Positions 16,739-24,660 of a DNA stretch of 64,000 bases are shown one piece after another. Position numbers and translations under genes: made by a program. The notes under the pieces were generated by a model. It was not told where the DNA came from. It searched no databases and saw only the letters and a program-made list of their open reading frames with translations. The stretch covers positions 1-64,000 of the IMG/VR virus record IMGVR_UViG_3300030107_008258. The stretch is one strand, 5' to 3'. The stretch's first letter is position 1, and every line of letters starts with the position of its first letter. Source of the stretch: a virus.

Positions 16739-17155
16739 TTATATCGAAACCTCAAATTTATCCAAAATGTACTTTTTGGACAAAGAGGCTAAATCATCTT
16801 CAAATATCTCCAAAATTTTAAAATTATTGTTTTCTAGCCAAACCATTTTATCATGATCCCGAGTTATTGACCTCAAATAATTAGCTCGAGAGTTATTATG
16901 AAAAAACTTATTAAACTTTTCGTGTTGCTGCCCTTGAGATTCTACTGCTATTCTTTTGGTCATATTTATAAGATCGACTTTCATTCTCGTTCCGTAAACA
17001 GGGAACTCTTCGTAGCAAATTTGTCCATACCAATAAGTTTTAAAAAATTGCTTAACTTCAAATTGAAAGTTAGACCTGCATTCTTCATCCCATTTTACTC
17101 TATATTTAGCAACGCTTTTGTTTACTAATTTTCCTCGAATGTCGTAAAGCTTCAC
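16739..17155 (-). CDS. VSR/DUF559-like PD-(D/E)XK endonuclease
   Basis: 138 residues. The pattern YEEFPVYGTRMKVDLINMTKRI then VESQGQQHEKFNKF is typical of the restriction-like endonucleases of the VSR/DUF559 type: Glu at 49-50, D61, E72, and a Gln (Q74) where many have Lys, followed by a His (H77). A later Arg-Asp-Lys helix (RSITRDHDKMVWL) and NNFKILEIFEDD complete the fold. It is probably a DNA nicking or structure-specific nuclease. It overlaps the recombinase gene by 4 nt, which fits a role in recombination or repair. Confidence 0.65.
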   Translation of the reverse strand: MKLYDIRGKLVNKSVAKYRVKWDEECRSNFQFEVKQFFKTYWYGQICYEEFPVYGTRMKVDLINMTKRIAVESQGQQHEKFNKFFHNNSRANYLRSITRDHDKMVWLENNNFKILEIFEDDLASLSKKYILDKFEVSI

Positions 17156-18240
17156 TTTATAGTTAAGGCATTCCTAAACTTGTTAAATAAAAAAGCAGTA
17201 ACCTCAGGGTTCTTCTCAAGATATTTTACAAAGTTATCTTTCCCTTGGTGCTTTGGCTCCATTTCAATTTTATTAGTTTTTAATTCTTCTATTACTGAAT
17301 CGTCTACAATTATCCAAGCTCCTTTACTATCAATCATCTCCCATTGGCTCATGAAACCGTAGACTTCATATTCTACCCACACACTTTTGCCTCCAATTCT
17401 ACCATACTTGATAGGATACTTAACTGTTTCTCCGGTTCTCTCGTTAGCGCTTTTTCGAAAAGTAACTTTACATAGATGGCCCTCGGGTTTATCTGCTTTA
17501 GCTGGAATTAAATCTCCTCCATACCTTGGTTGGAATTCAAGAATCCAGTCTGAATAATGCAGTAATGCATTTCCGCCAGAAGCGTTAGTAAGTTTAGGAT
17601 CAGTTTTTTCGTATTGATTAACGCTAACCTTGCTTCTAACCTGAGAAATCATAAAGCAGATATGACCTTTCGTCGAAAGGCCTAAAGCCATTTTCTTTAA
17701 AAAGGTAGAGCTTAGAACAGAGCCTCCCGCTACTTTATCTGGATCGTCAAAACCTTTCTCAAGGTCTTTTTTAGGAACCATTGCGTCCATAGAGTCGATA
17801 ATGAAGAAATACCTACAGTCGGTAGGATTATTCATAATTAACTCCCTCATTAATTGAAGAACGCTCTCAAAAATATTACTTTTATACACAAACCATTTTT
17901 CTGAAGAAGTGTCCACTCCTGATCGTTCTATCATTTCAGGAGAAAGCCTACCTTCTGATTTTATATAAATCACCATACTATTTTCAACGCTCTGTTGAAA
18001 ATTACGAGCAAAAGAAAGTGCGCAGGAAGTTTTTCCTCCCTCTGAAACTCCGGATGCTCGTATTATCCCCGGGCGAATCCCTCCTGACATTTCATTGTCC
18101 AAAAGAAGACTTCCGCTTGAGACAATGTAATGGGGCTCTTTCTCAAAGTTAAAATGCTCATCCTTGTGGTCTTTAAGGTAGCTTTGAATCTGGTCGGTAG
18201 GGGTAAATGAATCAGTTATTGTTTTCTTTTTTGCTGCCAT
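17152..18240 (-). CDS. RecA-like recombinase
   Basis: 362 residues. Core motifs: Walker A GVSEGGKT at 64-71, Walker B YFFIIDSMDAMVP, a Gln at the end of the next strand (ICFMISQVRSK), and the DNA-binding L2 region TNASGGNALLHYSDWILEF. The family exchanges DNA strands and supports recombination-dependent replication. The N-terminal domain is short and the C-terminal domain (~270-362) has extra Lys-rich sequence. It sits between the small nuclease gene (4-nt overlap) and a hypothetical gene (29-nt overlap). It could also be called UvsX-like; the conserved core is too general to choose. Confidence 0.88.
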   Translation of the reverse strand: MAAKKKTITDSFTPTDQIQSYLKDHKDEHFNFEKEPHYIVSSGSLLLDNEMSGGIRPGIIRASGVSEGGKTSCALSFARNFQQSVENSMVIYIKSEGRLSPEMIERSGVDTSSEKWFVYKSNIFESVLQLMRELIMNNPTDCRYFFIIDSMDAMVPKKDLEKGFDDPDKVAGGSVLSSTFLKKMALGLSTKGHICFMISQVRSKVSVNQYEKTDPKLTNASGGNALLHYSDWILEFQPRYGGDLIPAKADKPEGHLCKVTFRKSANERTGETVKYPIKYGRIGGKSVWVEYEVYGFMSQWEMIDSKGAWIIVDDSVIEELKTNKIEMEPKHQGKDNFVKYLEKNPEVTAFLFNKFRNALTIK

Positions 18241-18598
18241 ATTTAATGAAATCTTTTACTGTTCGGATTTTTTTAGGAATACGTTTGTCCTCTTGTTGTT
18301 TAACGTCTGCTAAATCATATTTCCTTGGGGGCTTTAAGTCAAGACAAAATTTAGCATACTCTATTTTTAAATAAGCTTCGCCTTGCTCCCCAATAAAAAA
18401 AGATAAACTATCCATGGCAAACTTCAGAGGTAGCGCTTCCCAAAAAGGACGCAAAGGGTACTTTTCAATTAATTGTTTAGTAAATTTCATTTCTTTGGCC
18501 ACTACACCTTTATTTTTCCAAATAATATTAGCATTATTTAAAAATTTATTAATAATGAACTGGTTTAAGGTTTGCCGCCGTTTCCTTTTAGCCGCCAT
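18212..18598 (-). CDS. Hypothetical basic protein, first gene of the recA operon
   Basis: 128 residues from ATG 18598, chosen because the promoter at 18606-18634 would start transcription right there. An in-frame codon at 18634 is upstream of that site. Very basic N-terminus (MAAKRKRRQTLNQF), helical throughout, with no recognisable motif. It overlaps the recA-like gene by 29 nt. A role in recombination or replication is inferred only from the operon. Confidence 0.5.
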   Translation of the reverse strand: MAAKRKRRQTLNQFIINKFLNNANIIWKNKGVVAKEMKFTKQLIEKYPLRPFWEALPLKFAMDSLSFFIGEQGEAYLKIEYAKFCLDLKPPRKYDLADVKQQEDKRIPKKIRTVKDFIKYGSKKENNN

Positions 18599-18605
18599 GA
18601 AATAT

Positions 18606-18634
18606 AGAATAGGAAACAGGGGGAGGAAAGTCAA
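18606..18634 (-). promoter_or_regulatory. Sigma70-type promoter for the recA-helicase operon
   Basis: TTGACT (18634-18629), a 17-nt spacer and TATTCT (18611-18606) on the minus strand; expected start 18597-18600, at the ATG 18598. The sequence TTGACTTTCCTCCCC is shared exactly with the promoter at 40820, suggesting the same regulator or a duplicated promoter. Confidence 0.65.
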
Positions 18635-18669
18635 GTCTAGTATTTTTGAAAAACTTGAAAGGAGGGGGC

Positions 18670-19722
18670 TCAGGGGGAAAAAGCTCGTTTTTTCTCTATT
18701 TCAAGGTCCTTCTCCACCATTCTTTTCACTAAATCGTTAAAAGAATACTTAGGTTTCCATCCTAACTCTTGACGGATAGGATTAGAGTCTCCATAAAGTA
18801 AATCTACCTCTGCTGGACGATAAAACTCTTCGTTTATTTCGGCTAAAATTTTATTTTCTTGAAAAATTCTAAATTTTTCATTTAATCCTTCACCGCTCCA
18901 TAAACCAGCGATCCCTGCTTCTTGAAAAGCTAGCGACACAAATTCTTTGACACTATGAGTTTCATTGCTAGACAGCACATATTCTTTCGGCTCCTCTTGG
19001 TTAAGCATTAGCCAAACTGCTCTTACGAAATCTTCAGAGTCCGACCAGTCCCTCTTGGCATTTACGTTACCAAGCTGAAGTGGCCGGAACTCCTTACCTT
19101 GGTCGATTGCCGCCTTGATAGCAGCAACTCCCTTAGTAATTTTTCTTGTTACGAATTCCTCTCCTCTCCTTATTCCTTCGTGATTAAAAAGAATACTATG
19201 AACCGCAAAAAGATTGTAAGATTCCCGATAAACTTTTACAAGGTGGCGGGATGCAGCTTTAGAAGCTCCGTAGGGGCTTCGTGGCTTAATTGGGTGATTA
19301 ATGTCCTGTGGGCTGTAATCAACATTTCCTAACTCCTCGGAGCTTCCGGCGCTATAAAATCGACAATCAGACTTGAATTTTCTAATCGCTTCCAAACATC
19401 GAATTACTCCTAATGTGTTGACATCGAAAACCTGAAGCGGCATGTCCCAGCTGCAACCTACAAAAGAATTAGCGCCAAAATTAATGAAGTAATCTGGCTT
19501 AATTTCTTTTACTAATTTATCAATGGAAATGTCATCCGTTAAATCTCCATAGACTAATTTAAAATTGGGATGGTTTTCAAATTCTTTTACGTTACCTTTG
19601 TTTACGTTAGAAGTTCGACGCATCATACCGTAAATTTTTATATCCTCTTGAAGAGATAAAAGGTATTCGGCCATATTCGCACCGTCTTGACCCAGTATGC
19701 CTGTTATAATTACATTTTTCAT
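18670..19722 (-). CDS. gmd: GDP-mannose 4,6-dehydratase
   Basis: 350 residues, normal family length. It is an extended short-chain dehydrogenase with NAD(P)-binding GILGQDGANMAEYLL, catalytic YSAGSSEELG and PYGASKAA (the Tyr and Lys of YxxxK), LFNHEGIRRGEEFVTRKIT, and LGNVNAKRDWSDSEDFVRA. FYRPAEVDLLYGD is the Gmd substrate motif. It converts GDP-mannose to GDP-4-keto-6-deoxymannose, the branch point for GDP-fucose, colitose, perosamine and related sugars. The downstream genes at 23727, 24661 and 30898 fit that branch. It is the last gene of the 20-kb operon. Confidence 0.93.
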   Translation of the reverse strand: MKNVIITGILGQDGANMAEYLLSLQEDIKIYGMMRRTSNVNKGNVKEFENHPNFKLVYGDLTDDISIDKLVKEIKPDYFINFGANSFVGCSWDMPLQVFDVNTLGVIRCLEAIRKFKSDCRFYSAGSSEELGNVDYSPQDINHPIKPRSPYGASKAASRHLVKVYRESYNLFAVHSILFNHEGIRRGEEFVTRKITKGVAAIKAAIDQGKEFRPLQLGNVNAKRDWSDSEDFVRAVWLMLNQEEPKEYVLSSNETHSVKEFVSLAFQEAGIAGLWSGEGLNEKFRIFQENKILAEINEEFYRPAEVDLLYGDSNPIRQELGWKPKYSFNDLVKRMVEKDLEIEKKRAFSP

Positions 19723-20510
19723 TTGTGCTTAGAGTTATTTTTATAATAAAATTCACTTTTTAGAGACGCCATTATTAAAACATCGCATTCACTTGTTCCA
19801 ACAATGTCATGAGTCTTCTTAATAAGATTTAAAATCTCACTATATTTTGAGTCTTCTTTACGATAATGAAGTTCTAGCAAAATAAATTTAAAAATAGAAA
19901 GATCTTTATCTATTAAGAAATCGTATTCAGCACCCTCTATATCGCACTTTAATAATTCTATGGGGTCTTGACACTTTTCACAATAATATTTTTCCCTTAT
20001 TTGGTCATAGGTAATTGTGGGTACATGAGCTACGAGATTTTTTTCTACATGGTTGTCCGATAGGTATATACTGCAGTCTCCGGGGCAATTATTTAAATGG
20101 TTATAGATGGGAACCTTAATTCCTTCAGTTCCATGACACGCTTTATTTTCAAAAACACAACTTTGGTATAAATTATAATTGTAAGTTCCATCGATAGGGT
20201 TGGGGAGGTCTGTCTTTTTTTCGTCCTTAAGGAATTTCCGGAACTTTCGTTCTTTTTGCTGCTCAGCGATATTGTACTCAGATACGTTTTGTAGTGCGTG
20301 TTTAGAAAAGGAAAGGTTTAGAGGATTTGCTTCATAGCAAATGTATCTATCAAATCGTGCATTAAAAACAGTAGGAAAACCTCCAACACAACTTCCGCAA
20401 TCTATAACGGTGCCTCCCCTACAATTTACAGGAAGAATCCAAGAATCTTTTATTTCATCGCATACCTCATTAAACCATTTACAGTAAAACTCTATTTGCT
20501 CGGCTTTCAT
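19719..20510 (-). CDS. FkbM-family methyltransferase
   Basis: 263 residues. The SAM-binding fold shows motif I VIDCGSCVGGFPTVF, YEANPLNL (motif II acidic), then LKCDIEGAEYDFL (motif IV) and FILLELHY. FkbM-type enzymes O-methylate sugars or other hydroxylated metabolites. The middle section (~85-165) carries cysteines (CHGTEG, NCPGDC, CEKCQD) not found in most relatives, which may bind metal. It overlaps gmd by 4 nt. Methylating a deoxysugar or surface glycan is the likely role; the acceptor is unknown. Confidence 0.75.
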   Translation of the reverse strand: MKAEQIEFYCKWFNEVCDEIKDSWILPVNCRGGTVIDCGSCVGGFPTVFNARFDRYICYEANPLNLSFSKHALQNVSEYNIAEQQKERKFRKFLKDEKKTDLPNPIDGTYNYNLYQSCVFENKACHGTEGIKVPIYNHLNNCPGDCSIYLSDNHVEKNLVAHVPTITYDQIREKYYCEKCQDPIELLKCDIEGAEYDFLIDKDLSIFKFILLELHYRKEDSKYSEILNLIKKTHDIVGTSECDVLIMASLKSEFYYKNNSKHK

Positions 20511-20511
20511 T

Positions 20512-21468
20512 TTAATTTTTAAAAATACAAGTAGTTCCTTCGATATCTAATTTAAAATTAAGCGCTCTACCGTTGAATTTTTTTTTAATTTTTTTATTAG
20601 TATCGGGGTCGGAAATACTCAAAAGAAACCCGCTCCCTCCTGCTCCAAGCAGCTTAACTGACTTGGACCCAAGGCTTCTAAGAGATGCTTCTATTGAGTC
20701 TATTTCTTCAGTGGAAATATGCGGAGAAATGTTTTTTTTCTCCAGCCATGAATCATTGATTAATGACATTATAGAATCCAGATCCTCCCTGCAAAAAAAG
20801 GAGTAAGCTTCCCGGGCGTATTTCAGAATGCGCGATTTATTTTGACTTTTATGTTTATGAGAATCTGCAGCCGCAGTCCCCTTCCTTTCGGACTTTACAT
20901 ATATTAAAGATATACAACTAAGAAAATAATCTTTAAATTCTTGTGTGAGAGGCAACGGCTTGACGTGAAAGTCTCCATTTTTAAATATCTCTATACTATT
21001 GAACCCTCCGTAAGAAGCTGCTATTTGATCCTGAATGCCGCCGCTTTCTTGAAGAATTTTTCTTTCAACATTTATAGCGCTTTGAGCTATTTGTTTTTTT
21101 GATAAAAAAGTCCCGTGTAGGTAATTTAATGCCGAAATAAGTGCGCAACAACACGAAGACGATCCGCCCAAACCAGTTCTCGCTGGAATGTCTGAAAAAA
21201 AATTAACGTCAAGAGTACGTTTGGAGACGTTATATTTTTTAATAGTTTCCCTTAGGAGAGGATTGGAAAGTTTATTTATGTCAGTTAAAACCTGACTAGA
21301 AATTGCGTGCTCTCCTGCTATTATCTCGGGCCTAAATCGGGCGGATATGTAATTATATTTATCTATGGTAGAGCTGATGATAAAAGATCCGTGACGGCTA
21401 TAAAAATCCTCGTAATCAGAAGAACCTCCAAAAAAACTAACTCTGCATGGAGACCTTACTATTACCAT
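20512..21468 (-). CDS. GHMP kinase, D-glycero-D-manno-heptose 7-phosphate kinase-like
   Basis: 318 residues. GHMP signatures: PCRVSFFGGSSDYEDF at the start, ATP-binding loop RTGLGGSSSCCCALISAL, GGIQDQIAASYGG, and the C-terminal motif VKLLGAGGSGFLLSI. The GGSSDYxxF start and GIQDQIAAxYGG are typical of HddA and related sugar kinases. These phosphorylate the anomeric or C1 position before nucleotide transfer. With the nucleotidyltransferase at 1244 it could feed a nucleotide-heptose pathway. A fucose-kinase-like specificity is an alternative. Confidence 0.78.
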   Translation of the reverse strand: MVIVRSPCRVSFFGGSSDYEDFYSRHGSFIISSTIDKYNYISARFRPEIIAGEHAISSQVLTDINKLSNPLLRETIKKYNVSKRTLDVNFFSDIPARTGLGGSSSCCCALISALNYLHGTFLSKKQIAQSAINVERKILQESGGIQDQIAASYGGFNSIEIFKNGDFHVKPLPLTQEFKDYFLSCISLIYVKSERKGTAAADSHKHKSQNKSRILKYAREAYSFFCREDLDSIMSLINDSWLEKKNISPHISTEEIDSIEASLRSLGSKSVKLLGAGGSGFLLSISDPDTNKKIKKKFNGRALNFKLDIEGTTCIFKN

Positions 21469-22484
21469 TATAAATTAGTATGAAGAGTATTTATATTCGG
21501 CACTATGCTATATGCTTTAATTAATTCTTTTATTCCTTCATCCAAGCTAAATTGAGGGCTCCATCCTGTTCCCTCTATCTTGTCGTTGCTAACGATATAA
21601 TTTCTCTTGTCAGGGTCCGAGGCGTAATCACTGGTCTTAATGTCAAACTCTGGGATGTAATTTTGAATTTTTCTACATAACTCTAATTTGGATAAATTAG
21701 CAGCAGAAAGACCGACATTATAAGCCTGCCCCAAAGGGTCAAAATATCTAATATCTCCCTCTATCGAGCCACCCATGTCGACAGAAGGGGCGCTCCGGTA
21801 AAAGTAAGAACATTTACCGTCGGGTGATGGAACGCCTATCATGTGCGTCATTGCGCTTACAACATCTCTAATGTGTATATAATTTCTTTTAAAATTATGT
21901 TCAAAAAGAACAATATACCTATCCGTAATAGCTTTTAATGTAAAATCATTTACGAGAAGGTCTTTTCTGAATCTGTAAGAAGTTCCGAACACGGTAGCTA
22001 ACCTAAGAGAAGTATGCCCCCTACTTAAAATATAATTTTCCGCTTCGCATTTAGTTTTGCCATAAACAGAAATTGGATTAAGCGGCGTTTCTTCAGTACA
22101 GATAGAATCACTTACTCCATAACCACTGTTTGTATTTGGGTAAATTATTCTTTGATCAGTGGAATTCTCAACAATAAATTTGACATGATCGCAGTTTACT
22201 TGTTGAGCCAACGAAGGGTTCTTATCACAAGCTGGAAATCCTACTATGGCCGCCAAAGGGAAAACAACGTTTACTTTATCTAATAAAGTTTTAAGAAGTT
22301 TCTGGTCTCGAACATCTCCGTAAACAAATTCAAATTTAGGAGAATGGCAAAATGCTATACAACTCTCCTGCTTGTATAACAAATTGTCTAAAACATAAAC
22401 TTTTTGCACGTAAGAACTCTCAAGGAGTTTTTCTGTTAGAACCGTGCCAATGTACCCCGCGCCGCCTGTTATTAGTACCTTCAT
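21468..22484 (-). CDS. NAD-dependent epimerase/dehydratase
   Basis: 338 residues, extended SDR family. NAD-binding GGAGYIGTVLTEKLL, YGDVRD, FPLAAIVGFPAC, then NTNSGYG with the Ser/Thr site and YGKTK with the catalytic Tyr and Lys. The stretch ~210-235 carries the substrate-binding RDVV region. It modifies a nucleotide sugar by epimerisation, dehydration or reduction; the specific sugar cannot be named. It overlaps the kinase gene by one base. Confidence 0.78.
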   Translation of the reverse strand: MKVLITGGAGYIGTVLTEKLLESSYVQKVYVLDNLLYKQESCIAFCHSPKFEFVYGDVRDQKLLKTLLDKVNVVFPLAAIVGFPACDKNPSLAQQVNCDHVKFIVENSTDQRIIYPNTNSGYGVSDSICTEETPLNPISVYGKTKCEAENYILSRGHTSLRLATVFGTSYRFRKDLLVNDFTLKAITDRYIVLFEHNFKRNYIHIRDVVSAMTHMIGVPSPDGKCSYFYRSAPSVDMGGSIEGDIRYFDPLGQAYNVGLSAANLSKLELCRKIQNYIPEFDIKTSDYASDPDKRNYIVSNDKIEGTGWSPQFSLDEGIKELIKAYSIVPNINTLHTNL

Positions 22485-22485
22485 T

Positions 22486-22794
22486 TTAAAATTTTATTTT
22501 TCCTCTTATTATATCAAAAAGCATCATCCAATCACAAATTTTTGCTTTAATTGGATGTTTAAAAGCTGCTGGAGTGTTCTTTTCAAAGAAAAAGTGACCC
22601 GACCAAGCGAAAGGGTAAACTACAAAAGGAGAAATTGTTAATAAAAATAAAAAATAAGAATTATAACTAAGGCCAAGGTAGGTTATCCCACAGATAAACA
22701 AAATAGTAAAAATCTGCCCAGCTACATGAAATCTTCTGCAAATTTTATTTTTATGCAGGGAAAGGTAATGAGTATAGTATTCTTTAAGAGTCAT
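22486..22794 (-). CDS. Mpo1-like (DUF962) membrane protein
   Basis: 102 residues. Two or three hydrophobic stretches (IFTILFICGITYLGL and YFLFLLTISPFVVYPFAW) indicate an integral membrane protein. The family pattern is visible: YYTHYLSLHKNKICRRFHVAG at the start, then AWSGHFFFEKNTPAAFKHP and ICDWMMLFD. These His residues match the conserved set of the yeast Mpo1/DUF962 family, an Fe-dependent dioxygenase of 2-hydroxy fatty acids. In a phage surface-sugar operon it may alter lipid or lipopolysaccharide, or anchor the pathway at the membrane. It overlaps the next gene by 11 nt. Confidence 0.75.
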   Translation of the reverse strand: MTLKEYYTHYLSLHKNKICRRFHVAGQIFTILFICGITYLGLSYNSYFLFLLTISPFVVYPFAWSGHFFFEKNTPAAFKHPIKAKICDWMMLFDIIRGKIKF

Positions 22795-23737
22795 TTTTTA
22801 AAATTAATTTTATCCCTTCCTCTAAAGAAGTTTTAGCTTCCCAATTTATAACTTCTTCTGCAGTGGTGCAGTCACAATATTGGCAAAGAATGTCGGGGTC
22901 GATGGGGTTGTCCTTTATTTTTAACTCTATCTCAGGGTTGACGCAATTTTTAATAATCTGCGCTAAATCATAAATAGTTACAGGCTTTGGATAGCCTATG
23001 TTTAAAGGGTCTATGTAATCATTAGCGTCTAAAGCTTCTATCATTTTTAAGGTAGCTTCAACAGCGTCATCAATATAACAAAAAGCCCTTTTTTCCTGAC
23101 CCTCCGTCAATATAGTATATTCTATATCTGGATACTTTTTAGCTCTATCTATCAATACTGGAATTATTGAACCATTAGCTAAATCAGTAGATTGTCTTGG
23201 CCCATATATACCGTTATACCTAGCTATGGCGTACTTAAACTTTCCCTTGCAATAAGAAAGATATTTCTCGGAGCTTAGTTTATTCCAACCGTAAGAAAGG
23301 CTTGGGTCCGCCGGGTAAGCGTCTTCCTCTTTTAAGGGGTTAGCGTTAAGATTTGCCTGTAGAGATTTGGGATAAACATGAGAGCTACTAGCATAAAATA
23401 TTTTTTTTATGCCATAATCTTCAACAGCTTTAAAAACCCTATGGTCTATTTGGGTATTTTTAACTAGGACTTGAAGAGCATTGTCTTGGTAGAAATGATA
23501 GCTTCCAACAGAAGAGGCTAAATGTATTACTATGTCAACCCCTTTGAATATTCGACAATCAAAATCGGTGGACGATAAATCTCGATTAACGGTATGAGCT
23601 TTAGAGTTTAAATATTTCCCTCTTGAAAAATTATCTACAGCAATTACTTCATTATTGCCACAAAAGTAATCGAGTAGATGAGAGCCTATAAACCCCGCTG
23701 CGCCTGTTATTAGTATCTTCTTATTTTTAATATTCAC
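22784..23737 (-). CDS. NAD-dependent epimerase/dehydratase, GDP-sugar epimerase-like
   Basis: 317 residues, extended SDR. GAAGFIGSHLLDYF binds NAD; YASSSHVYP and SYGWNKLSSEKY give the catalytic Ser and YxxxK-like pair; ARYNGIYGPRQ and KRAFCYIDDAVEATLKM are typical of epimerases and dehydratases. It resembles GDP-mannose 3,5-epimerase and UDP-glucose epimerase relatives, so an epimerisation step on a GDP-linked sugar is a fair guess. It overlaps the fcl-like gene by 11 nt. Confidence 0.75.
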   Translation of the reverse strand: MNIKNKKILITGAAGFIGSHLLDYFCGNNEVIAVDNFSRGKYLNSKAHTVNRDLSSTDFDCRIFKGVDIVIHLASSVGSYHFYQDNALQVLVKNTQIDHRVFKAVEDYGIKKIFYASSSHVYPKSLQANLNANPLKEEDAYPADPSLSYGWNKLSSEKYLSYCKGKFKYAIARYNGIYGPRQSTDLANGSIIPVLIDRAKKYPDIEYTILTEGQEKRAFCYIDDAVEATLKMIEALDANDYIDPLNIGYPKPVTIYDLAQIIKNCVNPEIELKIKDNPIDPDILCQYCDCTTAEEVINWEAKTSLEEGIKLILKNDS

Positions 23738-24650
23738 TCTTGTACCAATCTACTGTCTTCTTCACTCCTTCAAGCAAGGAGGTCGAAGGAACCTCTCCAA
23801 TATCTTTGTAGAACTCAGACATATCATAATACCTTCTATTTTGACCATCTGGCCTAGAGCTATCCCACACTACTTTACCGTCAAAACCAGTTGCAGTAGA
23901 TATGGCTTCAATAAGCTGCTTAATAGTAGTCTCAACTCCTGTTCCTAAATTATAAGGACCGCGCAAATCTTTAACTTCACAGCATTGCAAGATAGCTTTA
24001 CACACATCTTCCACGTAAATAAACTCTCGTGAAGCCTTACCGGTCCCCCAAATTACTACTTCTTCTTTAGCTTCTATAAATTTTCTAACAAGAGCTGGTA
24101 CTACGTGAGATGTTTCGAGGTCAAAGTTGTCGTAAGGCCCATAAAGGTTTGCCGGAATTAGCATGGTAGAATCAAAACCATACTGATCTCTATAAGCCCA
24201 TGATTGAGTAATGAGATTTTTCTTGGCCATTGAATAGCCATAAGAGTTTTTATCAGGAAAGCCATTCCAAAAATCACACTCTTTAAATGGTATTGCTACA
24301 TCTGGATAACCGCATCCTGCCGCCAATCCGACAAACTTTTCCACATTATTCACATAGGCGCTATGAAGAGTATTAATTCCGGCGAGAGCGTTTTGGTAGA
24401 AAAAGTCTCCTAGTCTTGAATTATTTGCTGCTATCCCTCCGACAAGCCCGGCAAGGTGAATGACAATATCAATTTTATTAGAAGCAAAAAAAACTGAAGT
24501 CTCTTCTTGGTTTACTAGGTCTAACTCTTTTCTAGTTGGAGTGATAAGATCACAATCCAAATTTTTAATTAAAGGAAGAAGGTTTCGTCCTACAAAACCA
24601 TGGGCTCCTGTTACCAACACTTTTTTATTATTCCAGTATTCTTTATTCAT
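23727..24650 (-). CDS. fcl: GDP-L-fucose synthase or GDP-L-colitose synthase (Fcl/ColC-like)
   Basis: 307 residues, normal for Fcl. VLVTGAHGFVGRNLLP, RKELDLVNQE, IHLAGLVGGIAANN, GYSMAKKNL (YxxxK), NLYGPYDNFDLETSHVVPA, then IWGTGKASREFIYVED are near-diagnostic of the GDP-4-keto-6-deoxymannose 3,5-epimerase/4-reductase family. With gmd it would make GDP-L-fucose. ColC of the colitose pathway is a close relative acting on the 3-deoxy intermediate, and a ColD-like gene lies immediately upstream. The fucosyltransferase at 30898 favours fucose; ColD favours colitose; both may be made. Confidence 0.85.
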   Translation of the reverse strand: MNKEYWNNKKVLVTGAHGFVGRNLLPLIKNLDCDLITPTRKELDLVNQEETSVFFASNKIDIVIHLAGLVGGIAANNSRLGDFFYQNALAGINTLHSAYVNNVEKFVGLAAGCGYPDVAIPFKECDFWNGFPDKNSYGYSMAKKNLITQSWAYRDQYGFDSTMLIPANLYGPYDNFDLETSHVVPALVRKFIEAKEEVVIWGTGKASREFIYVEDVCKAILQCCEVKDLRGPYNLGTGVETTIKQLIEAISTATGFDGKVVWDSSRPDGQNRRYYDMSEFYKDIGEVPSTSLLEGVKKTVDWYKSEY

Positions 24651-24660
24651 TATATATATT

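Noticed and set aside
23727-24650. Assigning the gene definitely to ColC
   Set aside because: Fcl and ColC are close; the motifs fit both, so I kept the broader call.
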